32,598 nt of DNA from Lachnospiraceae bacterium. Its GTDB lineage: Bacteria > Bacillota > Clostridia > Lachnospirales > Lachnospiraceae. The stretch is from contig VSNM01000061.1 in assembly GCA_009774245.1 (NCBI GenBank), positions 1-32,598 of the forward strand, given 5' to 3'. The position numbers and the translations under genes were made by a program. Each line of letters opens with the position of its first letter. Positions within the stretch are counted from its first letter, which is position 1. Shown here piece after piece: positions 7,978 to 17,700 of this stretch. The notes beneath the pieces were generated by a model. It was not told where the DNA came from. It saw only the letters and a list, made by a program, of their open reading frames with translations, and did not search any database.

Positions 7978-9696
7978 ATGTCAACGAAAGCGTATTATCC
8001 CATTTCCGAGATTGGGGCTGGAAAGGTAGGATTTTCTAAGACTCGTTCCATCATCGAGGCTGCTTTTTACGGAAACAATGTAGTGAAGGTGAACACTCTG
8101 AAGGAAGCCTATGAGTTAGCGAAGAACTCACCGGGAACCATTGTTACCGATATGAAGATCAAGGATGGTGAAACCTTTGGTCTCGAGAAGGACGCAAGAG
8201 TATTGTTATTCAATGACGGCGCTGTGACAGGCCGCTATGCGGCAGCACGCCGGATCAAGGGTGAGCCGGGTGTAGACGAGACAAAGCTTGACAAGGTAGT
8301 TATGGATGCGGTCTATGAGACGCGCTGGAAGACGATGTATCACGCAGAGTGCTTTGTAGGTCTCGATCCCGAGTTCATGGTAAAGGCACATCTCCTGATT
8401 CCTGAAGGAGAGGAGAACCTGCTCTACAACTGGATGATCAATTTCCAGTATATGTCTGATGAGTATGTAAAGATGTACAAGACTTCCAAGCCTGTCGGCG
8501 ATGGCAAGGAGCCGGATATCTATATCTTCTCTGATCCTCAGTGGGCACCGCATGAGGCACCGGACGTTGACTACAGTTGCCTGAGCGATCCTTTGACACT
8601 CTGCTATTTCGACACAAACCAGAACTGTGCGGCAATCCTGGGTATGAAGTACTTCGGTGAGCACAAGAAGGGTACCCTGACAATGGCATGGGCGCTTGCA
8701 AACAGAAATGGCTATGCTTCCTGCCACGGCGGTCAGAAGGAATACTCTCTTGAGGGCGGCAAGAAATTTGTGGCATCTGTATACGGATTGTCAGGCTCAG
8801 GTAAGTCTACCCTGACACATGCAAAGCACGGCGGAAAGTACGATGCGTTTGGCGGTATCAAGGTTCTTCACGATGACGCGTTCATCATCAATACAGACAC
8901 CTGCGCATCCATCGCACTGGAGCCTACGTATTTCGATAAGACAGCGGATTATCCGACAGGCTGCCCGGACAATGAGTACTTACTGTCTGCACAGAACTGC
9001 TCCGCTACGATTGATGAGGACGGCAAGATTCAGCTCGTGACAGAGGATATCAGAAACGGCAACGGACGTGCGATCAAGTCCAAACTGTGGTCTCCGAACC
9101 GCGTAGACAAGATCGATGCTCCTGTTAATGCGATCTTCTGGATTATGAAAGATCCGACAATTCCTCCTGTAGTGAAGTTAAAGGGCGCAGCGCTCGCATC
9201 AGTTATGGGTGCAACCCTTGCGACAAAGACTTCTACAGCAGAGCGTGTTGCGGCAGGCACAGATCTGAACGCACTCAGAATCGTTCCTTATGCAAATCCG
9301 TTCAGGACATATCCGCTGGTGAACGACTATGAGAAGTTCAAGAAGCTGGTTGAGGAGAAGAACGTGGCATGCTACATCGTCAACACAGGCGATTTCATGG
9401 GCACAAAGGTAAAACCGGCTGATACATTGGGAATCCTCGAGACGATCGTTGAAGGAAAGGCAAACTTCGAGAAGTGGGGCAACTTTGATGATATCGAGAT
9501 CATGTATGACTGGTCTGGCAAGACAAGTGATGCATTCAAGCCGGATATGAACAACGCGGAGTATGTTGCAGCGTTGAAGGCAGCGATGCAGAACCGTGTT
9601 GATGCGGTGGAAGGCTTCGCAACCAAGAAGGAAGGCTATGACAAGCTTCCTGACGAGGCGCTTGCAGCATTGAAGAAACTCGTTGAGCAGTGCTAA
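7978..9696 (+). CDS. pckA: Phosphoenolpyruvate carboxykinase (ATP)
   Basis: A protein of 572 residues interconverting oxaloacetate and PEP with ATP/ADP. The kinase P-loop is GLSGSGKST (residues 270-278, Lys276), followed by the metal-binding HDDAF and the ETRWKTMYHAECF region. A near-perfect ribosome-binding site TAAGGAGG precedes the ATG. The length is somewhat above the 530-540 residues of E. coli-type enzymes, as a result of extra residues across the N-terminal lobe. It stands alone between its own promoter and an intrinsic terminator. Codon choice is biased towards a narrow set compared with neighbours, as expected for a highly expressed central-metabolism gene. Confidence 0.95.
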   Translation: MSTKAYYPISEIGAGKVGFSKTRSIIEAAFYGNNVVKVNTLKEAYELAKNSPGTIVTDMKIKDGETFGLEKDARVLLFNDGAVTGRYAAARRIKGEPGVDETKLDKVVMDAVYETRWKTMYHAECFVGLDPEFMVKAHLLIPEGEENLLYNWMINFQYMSDEYVKMYKTSKPVGDGKEPDIYIFSDPQWAPHEAPDVDYSCLSDPLTLCYFDTNQNCAAILGMKYFGEHKKGTLTMAWALANRNGYASCHGGQKEYSLEGGKKFVASVYGLSGSGKSTLTHAKHGGKYDAFGGIKVLHDDAFIINTDTCASIALEPTYFDKTADYPTGCPDNEYLLSAQNCSATIDEDGKIQLVTEDIRNGNGRAIKSKLWSPNRVDKIDAPVNAIFWIMKDPTIPPVVKLKGAALASVMGATLATKTSTAERVAAGTDLNALRIVPYANPFRTYPLVNDYEKFKKLVEEKNVACYIVNTGDFMGTKVKPADTLGILETIVEGKANFEKWGNFDDIEIMYDWSGKTSDAFKPDMNNAEYVAALKAAMQNRVDAVEGFATKKEGYDKLPDEALAALKKLVEQC

Positions 9697-9712
9697 GGTA
9701 TAGAGGTTTATT

Positions 9713-9746
9713 AAAAAGGCGACACACGAAAGTGTGTCGCCTTTTT
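9713..9746 (+). terminator. Intrinsic terminator of pckA
   Basis: A perfect 15-bp stem, 9713-9727 and 9732-9746, closed by a GAAA tetraloop and ending in TTTTT; the A-tract on the left arm makes it potentially bidirectional. Confidence 0.95.
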
Positions 9747-9800
9747 GAAGAGTAAAAATATAATGATTAAATATTAATAAAATCTTAAACATTTACCCAA

Positions 9801-9828
9801 TTGGAACTTAAAAATATTTAGGTTATAC
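9801..9828 (+). promoter_or_regulatory. Putative promoter of the two-component operon
   Basis: TTGGAA (9801-9806), 16-base spacer, TTATAC (9823-9828), about 60 bases before the response-regulator start. Moderately good match to sigma-A. Confidence 0.5.
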
Positions 9829-9886
9829 TTTTGTCTGTAGATACAAATCGGGGAGAGAAGTGTGGGATTTAACATGGAGGTTAGAG

Positions 9887-10579
9887 ATGTACAACGTACT
9901 GGTGTGTGATGATGAGAAGGATATCGTGTCGGCTTTAAAGATTTATCTGACGGCTGAGGGGTATCAGGTGTATGAGGCTTACAATGGAAAGGAAGCGCTG
10001 GATGTGCTTTCACGGGAGGAGATTCATCTGGTGCTCATGGACATCATGATGCCGGTAATGGATGGCATCACGGCGATGGTGAAGCTGCGGGAGCAGAGCA
10101 ATGTACCTGTCATCATGCTGACAGCCAAGAGTGAGGATACCGACAAGGTGTTGGGACTCAACATCGGTGCGGACGACTACGTGACGAAACCGTTTAATCC
10201 GGTGGAGGTGCAGGCGCGGGTGAAATCCCAGCTCAGGCGCTACATGCAGCTTGGCGGCGGGGTGAAGCCAGAGGCGCGCGAGACATTGACCATCGGGGGC
10301 ATCGAACTTGACGACCGCACCAAGGAAGTGACGCTTGACGGTGAGAAGACGGCGCTGACGCCGACAGAATATGACATCCTCAAGCTTCTCATGGAGAACC
10401 CAGGTAAAGTGTATTCTCCGGCACAGATTTACGCCGCGGTGTGGAATGACAGCCCATATGGCACAGAGAACACGGTGGCAGTCCATGTCCGGCATCTGAG
10501 GGAAAAGCTCGAGTACAATCCCGCGGAGCCGCGGTATCTCAAATCGGTCTGGGGACGTGGTTACAAATTGGAAGCATAA
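9887..10579 (+). CDS. OmpR/PhoB-family response regulator
   Basis: A protein of 230 residues. The receiver domain (about 1-120) has acidic pair DDE at residues 8-10, the phosphoacceptor Asp52 in LVLMDIMMPVMDGI, and the conserved Lys in DDYVTKPFNPVEV. A winged-helix DNA-binding domain follows (about 135-230), with YDILKLLMENPGKVYSPAQIY and the recognition-helix stretch AVHVRHLREKLE. The start at 9887 is preceded by GGAGG; an upstream ATG at 9860 has no such site. The sensor kinase gene starts 32 bases after the stop, so the pair is one operon. Its target genes are unknown; the secreted protein downstream is a candidate. Confidence 0.93.
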   Translation: MYNVLVCDDEKDIVSALKIYLTAEGYQVYEAYNGKEALDVLSREEIHLVLMDIMMPVMDGITAMVKLREQSNVPVIMLTAKSEDTDKVLGLNIGADDYVTKPFNPVEVQARVKSQLRRYMQLGGGVKPEARETLTIGGIELDDRTKEVTLDGEKTALTPTEYDILKLLMENPGKVYSPAQIYAAVWNDSPYGTENTVAVHVRHLREKLEYNPAEPRYLKSVWGRGYKLEA

Positions 10580-10611
10580 AGAAGTATAAACAGGAAAAGG
10601 GTGATGTTTTA

Positions 10612-13200
10612 GTGAAAAAGTTAAGATGTTCGATGATGGCAAAGATCATGGCATGGCTGCTCTGCATTGTTTCGGCTATGGGAACTGCTGTGCTGGGAGT
10701 CTGTCTGGTAGTTGGTGTAAGTGAAAACTTATGGGAGCAGACGCGCGAGGAGACGCTCAGGGATGCATATCGGTATGCGAATATATGGTATTCTTCGATG
10801 GCGTTTAGCAATCGTGGAAGCAGTGCGTATGCGCAGAATATGCGCGAGGAGTTTTTCAAGTATGGAATTATCAAGGCGAACGGCCTTGAGGGAGTGGATT
10901 TTCATGACAGGTGTTCTTATCTGGAGACCAATATGACAGAGCAGGAGCTTGCGGATATCAATCCTGACGAGCTTTTTCTCTATCTGATAGTCGAGACGGC
11001 AGATGGTTCCAGGAAGGGTGAAGTGATGGAGTATTATGGTGATTATGAGGACATCGCTTACCTGGAGGTCGAGAGCGGGAGCCTGATCAAGGATTCCGGA
11101 TGGTCGTATCTGTATGCGGACAGGATATGCTATGATGTGGCAAAGGGAATCCTATACTATCGCGCCGAGGGCAATTATTATCCGGTACAGAATGTATCGC
11201 TGAGCTATGACGGCAGTCAGGGGAGGGCGGTTTATAACTATAGTTATGATTTTAACCGTGAGGGATACAAGTTAAATTATCGGAACTTTGACACCTCCAT
11301 CTTTGACGGGTACACAGATGAAGTTCAGGCGGGGGAGGCACAGACGCAGGAGATGCAGACTGCGCAGCCTGATCAGACAGCCGAGATCGAGGCGATTCTT
11401 GGCGGCGATGGCGAGGGAAGTATCGTGAATCTGGCGGAGCTGGACAAGACGACGTTTCGCCACAGCAATTGGGGAACGATACTGCTGGACAATATCCGGA
11501 GTATACGCGGAGATGAGCTGACGCTGATCGATTCGGATAATATCGCGGATGGTTACTTTGTCGGGGAGGCGGGATATTATCTCGACGAGAATTACACACT
11601 TGTGGTGCGTGAGGACATTCAGGCGGATGCTTACTGGATAGTATCTCTTGTCCCGGATGCAGTGCCGTCAAACCGTGCAGACAGCCTGTACAATCAGGAC
11701 AGTTGGTTTATCAATTTTTATTATGATATTGTGGATATGAATCTGTTCCAGGGGCTTGGGATCAGCATTGTCGTGCTGGCGCTGTCATTTGGATTTCTGG
11801 TGTATGCAGCCGGACACCGCAGGGGGACAGATGGGATTACGTTCACATTTCTGGACAGGGTTCCGGTTGACTTGCTGAGTGTGTTTGCGGGCGGAGCGGA
11901 ATTGAGTCTGTGCTGTATGGTTCTCGTCATTCTGGACTCTCCGGGTGCCCGGAAATCCGCAGAGATTAGTCTGGGATTGGGCGGTTTGTTTGGCGTCATT
12001 ATGACAGCGATTGCCATCGCGTATCTGCTCAGTCTGTGCGTGCGGGTGAAGGCTGGCAAATGGTGGCGGAATAGTATCTGTTATCGGATTTACAGCCGGA
12101 TACGTGATCTGGTCATTGCAATTTTCAGACATATTGGACTCCTCTGGAAGGCGATCGTTCTGGTCGGGGTGGTTTCTGTTGTTGAATTGTTTGTCATTGG
12201 GGCTTTTGAGGATGGTGCGATCGCCGTTTATCTGATCGAGCGGGTGGTATTGTGCGCGGCGCTGTGTGCGGTCATTCTCCAGATCAATAAGCTGCAGAAG
12301 GCGGGGCAGTGTATGGCGGAGGGAGATCTCTCCTACAAGATCGACACGGGAAAAATGTTCTGGGAGTGCCGCAGACATGGGGAGAACCTGAACAAGATCA
12401 GCGAGGGAATGTCCAGGGCAGTCGATGAGCGCATGAAGAGCGAGCGTCTCAAGACGGAGCTGATCACGAATGTGTCCCATGACATCAAGACGCCGCTCAC
12501 ATCCATTATTAACTATGTGGATTTGCTCTCGAAGGAGGAACTTCACAATGACAAGGCGGCGGAGTACCTTGAGGTGCTTGAGAGACAGTCATTAAAATTA
12601 AAGAAATTGATCGAGGATCTGGTGGAAGCCTCCAAGGCCTCCTCAGGCAATCTGGCTGTGGAGAGCCAGCAGCTGGAGGCCGGCGTATTTGTGACACAGA
12701 CAGTCGGGGAATTTGAGGAGAAGCTCTCGATCGCAGGGCTGGAGCTGATCGTCAGCAAGCCGGAGGAGCCTGTCTGCATCATGGCGGACGGCAGACATCT
12801 GTGGCGCGTCATCGATAACCTGATGAACAATATCTGTAAATATGCACAGCCAGGTTCCAGGGTGTATGTCAATCTGGAAGTGACAGCGCAGCGCGTGAGC
12901 ATCACATTTCGAAATATTTCCAAATATCCATTGAACATCAATGGTGAGGAACTGACGGAGCGCTTCGTGCGCGGGGATAAGTCACGGAATACGGAGGGAC
13001 ACGGACTGGGACTTTCCATCGCACAAAGCCTGATGAATCTGATCGGCGGCGACATGAATATCGTCGTGGATGGCGATCTGTTTAAGGTGGTGCTCGCCTT
13101 TAACAGATATATGCCGGAGTTACAGGAGCCGGTTATTGAATTATGTGAGGATAAAAAAGAAAACGCGAACATTGACAGCAATGGTCTGAATTTGGTATAA
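10612..13200 (+). CDS. Multi-TM sensor histidine kinase with large extracellular domain
   Basis: A protein of 862 residues, starting at GTG 10612 behind AAAAGGG. TM1 is at about 11-36, then a 340-residue extracellular region with no family I recognise and a Gln/Glu-rich stretch near 245-265. Five more transmembrane segments follow at about 378-398, 419-443, 451-478, 511-533 and 538-560. A HAMP-like linker (MAEGDLSYKIDTGKM) leads to the HisKA domain, with phosphoacceptor His623 in NVSHDIKTPLTSI. The ATPase domain has the N box NLMNNICKYA and the G2 box GHGLGLSIAQSLM. It is the partner of the response regulator just upstream. Transmembrane positions are estimated by eye. Confidence 0.93.
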   Translation: MKKLRCSMMAKIMAWLLCIVSAMGTAVLGVCLVVGVSENLWEQTREETLRDAYRYANIWYSSMAFSNRGSSAYAQNMREEFFKYGIIKANGLEGVDFHDRCSYLETNMTEQELADINPDELFLYLIVETADGSRKGEVMEYYGDYEDIAYLEVESGSLIKDSGWSYLYADRICYDVAKGILYYRAEGNYYPVQNVSLSYDGSQGRAVYNYSYDFNREGYKLNYRNFDTSIFDGYTDEVQAGEAQTQEMQTAQPDQTAEIEAILGGDGEGSIVNLAELDKTTFRHSNWGTILLDNIRSIRGDELTLIDSDNIADGYFVGEAGYYLDENYTLVVREDIQADAYWIVSLVPDAVPSNRADSLYNQDSWFINFYYDIVDMNLFQGLGISIVVLALSFGFLVYAAGHRRGTDGITFTFLDRVPVDLLSVFAGGAELSLCCMVLVILDSPGARKSAEISLGLGGLFGVIMTAIAIAYLLSLCVRVKAGKWWRNSICYRIYSRIRDLVIAIFRHIGLLWKAIVLVGVVSVVELFVIGAFEDGAIAVYLIERVVLCAALCAVILQINKLQKAGQCMAEGDLSYKIDTGKMFWECRRHGENLNKISEGMSRAVDERMKSERLKTELITNVSHDIKTPLTSIINYVDLLSKEELHNDKAAEYLEVLERQSLKLKKLIEDLVEASKASSGNLAVESQQLEAGVFVTQTVGEFEEKLSIAGLELIVSKPEEPVCIMADGRHLWRVIDNLMNNICKYAQPGSRVYVNLEVTAQRVSITFRNISKYPLNINGEELTERFVRGDKSRNTEGHGLGLSIAQSLMNLIGGDMNIVVDGDLFKVVLAFNRYMPELQEPVIELCEDKKENANIDSNGLNLV

Positions 13201-13264
13201 TAAATAAAATTATTGGATTTTGTTTATGAATATCTTAATGAAGTGATTGTAAAGGAAGTTTGCG

Positions 13265-14776
13265 ATGCGGAATTTTTGGGGAATGAAATGTAATATAGTG
13301 AAATGTCTGATGACATGTCTTGTGACAGGCATATTGATTGGCGGCATGGGTGTTGACACCTGTGCCGCCGAAGTTGTTGGCACACAGAGTTTGGAAGAAA
13401 AAGGAATCGTGTCACAAAATGTGAGCTGTACAGTGGAAAAGGACGGCACCGTGACATACACGGCTGTGTTGAACGGCATGCTGCCTGTATCGGATGATGG
13501 GATGCTTTATTTGTTTGCGCTGGCGCCTTACGAGTACGCGGTTACAGGTGACACGGATATCATAGATTCGAAACCATTTTCTTTGTCAGAGACGGTTCAG
13601 AGCTTTACGTTTCCTGTAAATTTCAGGCAGGAGGACACAAGGCTGTATTCCAAGTTCGCGATGGGCATAAAGAGCGGCGGCGTTGTCTATATGGTGACAG
13701 AGCCGACATATATTACCAATCCTGAGGCGCTTGCGTGGAATACGCTGATGCGTCAGTCCAGGTCAAAGAAGTCGACGCAGGGTGAGGAATTTAATAATCT
13801 TTATCTGGACGGCACGTATGGACCGGAGCTTGCGTGGAAATTTAAGACGGTGCAGGTGTTAAATACGGGGGACTACGCGCCGCTGACACATCCGATGGCG
13901 CGGGCGGAGGCCGGATTGGCGGATACGGAGAAAATCGAGCAGCCTATGTTTTATATGTTTAATGCGTCCGACGAGGAAGGTGTCAGGGCACTTGCCGATT
14001 ATATGGAGTACTATGCGGCAAATTCCAGAGGAGGGGAGAACTGGATTCTGGGAAATGAGGTCAATACCCGCAGATGGAATTACATGGCATGGTCGGACTG
14101 GGATACCTACATCAGGGAGTACACACAGGCGTTCCGCGTGATGTACAACGCGATCATGAGCACAAACGCGAATGCGAGGGTTTATGTCTGCCTCGATCAG
14201 ATCTGGGACAGGAACCTGACGCCCGATGACGAGGAATACTATCAGTATATGGACGGAAAGGATTTTCTGGAAAAGTTTAACGCGCTGATCAGGCAGAGCG
14301 GCAATATTAGCTGGGGCGTGTCGCAGCATCCCTACACCAATCCGATGGGGTACGCGAAATTCTGGGATATGTCAGGCTGTAAAAACGGCAGGGTATATGC
14401 GGCTCAGGTCGCGTCGGGACAGATCGTCACGTTTCAGAATCTCTCTGTGCTGACGGACTTTATGCAAAGGCCGGACATGCTTGCCCCGGACGGGAATGTG
14501 CGCCATATTATTCTGAGTGAGATTGGGATCTCAAATGCGCAGGGGAGCGAGGTTCAGGCGGCGGCCATGTGCGCCTCCTATGCGGCGGTAAAGGACAATC
14601 CGTTTATTGATGAGATGATGTATCTGTGGTCATACAGTGATCCGGGAATGGATTCCAGTCTTGACACATTTGCACGCAGCGTTTATGACGGGATGGACGG
14701 GATAGATTCTGATTCGCATATGGAATGGGCCAAATCCTACATCGGAATCAGCGACTGGTCCGAAATAATATGGTAG
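13265..14776 (+). CDS. Secreted glycoside-hydrolase-like protein (DUF5722-like)
   Basis: A protein of 503 residues with a signal peptide (CLMTCLVTGILIGGMGVDTCAAE, cleavage near residue 35). An N-terminal beta-rich region (about 40-150) precedes a larger alpha/beta domain that resembles a clan GH-A TIM barrel: WILGNEVNTRRWNY places an Asn-Glu pair at Glu265, where the acid/base sits, and IILSEIGIS places Glu419 at a plausible nucleophile position. I associate this pattern with the DUF5722 family, but that name is from memory and the substrate is unknown. A site AAGGAAG precedes the ATG. It lies 64 bases after the sensor kinase and just before the GGDEF gene, so it may be part of the same transcript. 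Confidence 0.65.
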   Translation: MRNFWGMKCNIVKCLMTCLVTGILIGGMGVDTCAAEVVGTQSLEEKGIVSQNVSCTVEKDGTVTYTAVLNGMLPVSDDGMLYLFALAPYEYAVTGDTDIIDSKPFSLSETVQSFTFPVNFRQEDTRLYSKFAMGIKSGGVVYMVTEPTYITNPEALAWNTLMRQSRSKKSTQGEEFNNLYLDGTYGPELAWKFKTVQVLNTGDYAPLTHPMARAEAGLADTEKIEQPMFYMFNASDEEGVRALADYMEYYAANSRGGENWILGNEVNTRRWNYMAWSDWDTYIREYTQAFRVMYNAIMSTNANARVYVCLDQIWDRNLTPDDEEYYQYMDGKDFLEKFNALIRQSGNISWGVSQHPYTNPMGYAKFWDMSGCKNGRVYAAQVASGQIVTFQNLSVLTDFMQRPDMLAPDGNVRHIILSEIGISNAQGSEVQAAAMCASYAAVKDNPFIDEMMYLWSYSDPGMDSSLDTFARSVYDGMDGIDSDSHMEWAKSYIGISDWSEIIW

Positions 14777-14790
14777 CAGGAGTAGTGGGT

Positions 14791-17700
14791 ATGAACAGTG
14801 ATAAGAAAAAGAGCATTCATGAGCGGGTGTATTCGGGATTAAATGCGGGTAACGGAAATTTTTTGCTCCTGCGGCATTATAATACGTTTGTGTTTACAGA
14901 ACAGGGGAAAGAACAGACAGAGCGGGATTATCCGGATGCGTTGGTCTGTCTGCATGATTTCAGGTTGTCTGATATGGTCAGCGCGTTTGCACCGTTTCTT
15001 GATTTTGCCAGGGAAGCATTTGGACAGCTCACGGAGGAGGCGGTTGACAGACTTCTCGATGAATGTGATATCTATAGTCTGCATCGGTCAATCTTTAAGA
15101 GTTTTCTGCAGAGTGGTGTGTGTGTGCGTGAGGAAAATCTGCTGATCGATGAGGTTGCGTTTGAGCAGGATAAGATCGCATCCGCTGTTGTGGAGATCGT
15201 CTCGCATCTTGCCGGTGACAGACAGGTTATATTCCTGTTGAATGACCTGCAGTATGCAAACGGTTCGACAATACATTTTATCCATAATCTGATCGAGAAC
15301 GCGACGTGTCGCAATATCGTTGTCATAGCAACGTACAATGAGGCGAAGGTGCCGCTGTCCCACATGGAGCCGATCTGGGACAGATTTTACAGATATGTAT
15401 GTGATGGGAAGCTGGTGACTGAGACAGGCTCCGGTATGCTGTGCAGTCCGGGGGGAGGTGTGAACGATTTTGTGTTTTCGGTGGAGCAGCTTGACTGTTA
15501 TATCGTGAAGATCAACAATCTTCTTTTCTGTCTGGATTTTCAGCAGGCCGTCTATTATCTTGAGGTGATCTACAAGATGATAACGGTTGAGGAGATTGAC
15601 ATCGAATGGGATTACAAGTGCAGAATAGTCAAATTGTACGCACTTGCGTCGATCTATACACAGGATTTTTCACAGGCGCTGCTCCTGTGTGGGGAGCTGA
15701 AGGAGCTCAGGAGACGGGTGATAGATGTCGAGTTTGATCACGCATACTATTATCTGATGTGCATGGCGCACATGTATAATGGAAAGCTTGGCGAGGCGGA
15801 TAAATACGCCGGAAAATGTCTGGAGATTGCTGTACAGCAGCAGTCCGATTACGATATTTTTATCGCGAAGCTGCTGAGTGTGATGGTGAAAATGTCCGGC
15901 TGGCACAATATCTTTTTCTGCACAAATGACATTCCTGTGGACGAGGAGATTCTGAGAAAGGCAGAGGAGTATCATTTCTGGAATCATCTGGCGCATATTT
16001 ACGTCTATGCCTATGATAATCAGCCGGTGCTCTTCGCAGATGAGACGCGGCTTGAGGATAAGCTGGTATATTTTAATAAGGGCATCGATATCATGAAGCA
16101 GCTCGGAAATGAGTACTTCATGATGGAGGCTTATCAGAACAATATTATGATCGCTTCCACAAACGGCTTTTTCAGGACTGCCAAATACTATTATGACAAA
16201 TGCCATGAGCTTGTCAGGGGCAGGGACGAATACGAGGAAGCAATGATATACAATGGCGTGGGTTATATATCGTCCGCCATGGAGGAGTACGACAAGGCAT
16301 TTGCGTGTTTTGACCGGGCGCTCACGAGTTTTTTGAAGCTGGAAAAGATTGACTATGTGGGTGAGACGCTCTACAATATGGCGATCAACTGCATTATGGC
16401 ACAGGATTACAAGAGCGCGTACACTTATCTTGAGCTGTCTTTTGGCATTGTAAAAGAAATGAAGATGAATAGTCTCAGGGTATGTAACATCTCAAAGCTG
16501 GCCGGCCTTCTGGCACTGTGCAGCCACTATAACGGAAATGAGCTGAAATGTGCCATCTATATCGAGAAGACACGGCTTTTCCTGGAGCACCTGATTGGCA
16601 GGGAAGAGGATGCGCATGAAAGTGCATTCATATACGACTATACAATGTGCAAGGATGATCTCTTTATCTACTATTTTGTCTATGGTTTGCAGCTTGCAGG
16701 CAAAAGAGTCTGTGATGAGGCGCTGAGGAACTTTGAGCTGGCAGCGGGATGTCTCGATGATTCTGCGGGGAATCAGTTTTACATCTTTGGACAGTATACC
16801 ATAGAGCTGGCGAAACTGTACCGGTGTATGGGCAGAGAAGAAAAGGCACAGGAGCGTCTGAACTTCGCCATTCATTTTTATGACAGACAGGGATGTACAG
16901 GAAAGGTGGCAGCGCTTCGGGCAGCGCTTGCGGATAAGCATTATCAGTCAAAGCGATGCGGAGGGCTTGAGTTGTCCGCTGATCTTCGTCATGAGATTGA
17001 CGAGGCGCTCAGGCACGCCTCCATATACAAGGAGAATCAGGAGCAGCAGAAGCGCATGAATTTCCTGTCGGCGTGGCAGAAAATGGTAGAAATTGGCAAA
17101 AAGAGCAGGAATGAACTGGTGAATCCAGCGGTGAACGCGTTCATACATAATTTTAACATCGACCGGCTGATCTTTGTGAAATATGGTGATGACGAACCTG
17201 AGGAACTCTTTAACAATACAGGTTACGCCTATACCAGCGAGAGGCAGTGTCGCATAGAAGAATATTTTCATCAAAACAGGCTTGGATTTGCGACTTCCAA
17301 GATTGATAATAATTATACGGATTACTGGGATATTGTCTCCATTTTTGCCCAGAATAAGATATGTTCCATCATAGGTTTGCCGTTTTATTCGAATGATTCG
17401 CTCAGGGCTGTCATGGTGGCTTACATTGAAATGAAGGATAACTGGCATTCACCGACAAACAGATACCTCCTGGATGAGAGCGACTATGCGGTTTTTGAGT
17501 TCCTGATGCGGCAGCTGCTCAGCTCCATCGATATGCTTGAGGCGAACGAAAAGATCAAGCAGATGAATGACAAGCTCAATCATCTGGCTGTGACAGATAA
17601 GCTTACCGGCCTGTACAACAGGGAAGGTTTTTATGGAAATATCAGCGGACTGCTCAAAGAAAATGAAGAGACAGGCCTGGGACAGGCAGTCATCATCATG

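Noticed and set aside
8206..8727. Long minus-strand open frame (173 codons) opposite pckA
   Set aside because: It lies fully antisense to a clear PEP carboxykinase gene, lacks a ribosome-binding site and gives a Cys/His/Arg-rich protein typical of a shadow frame.
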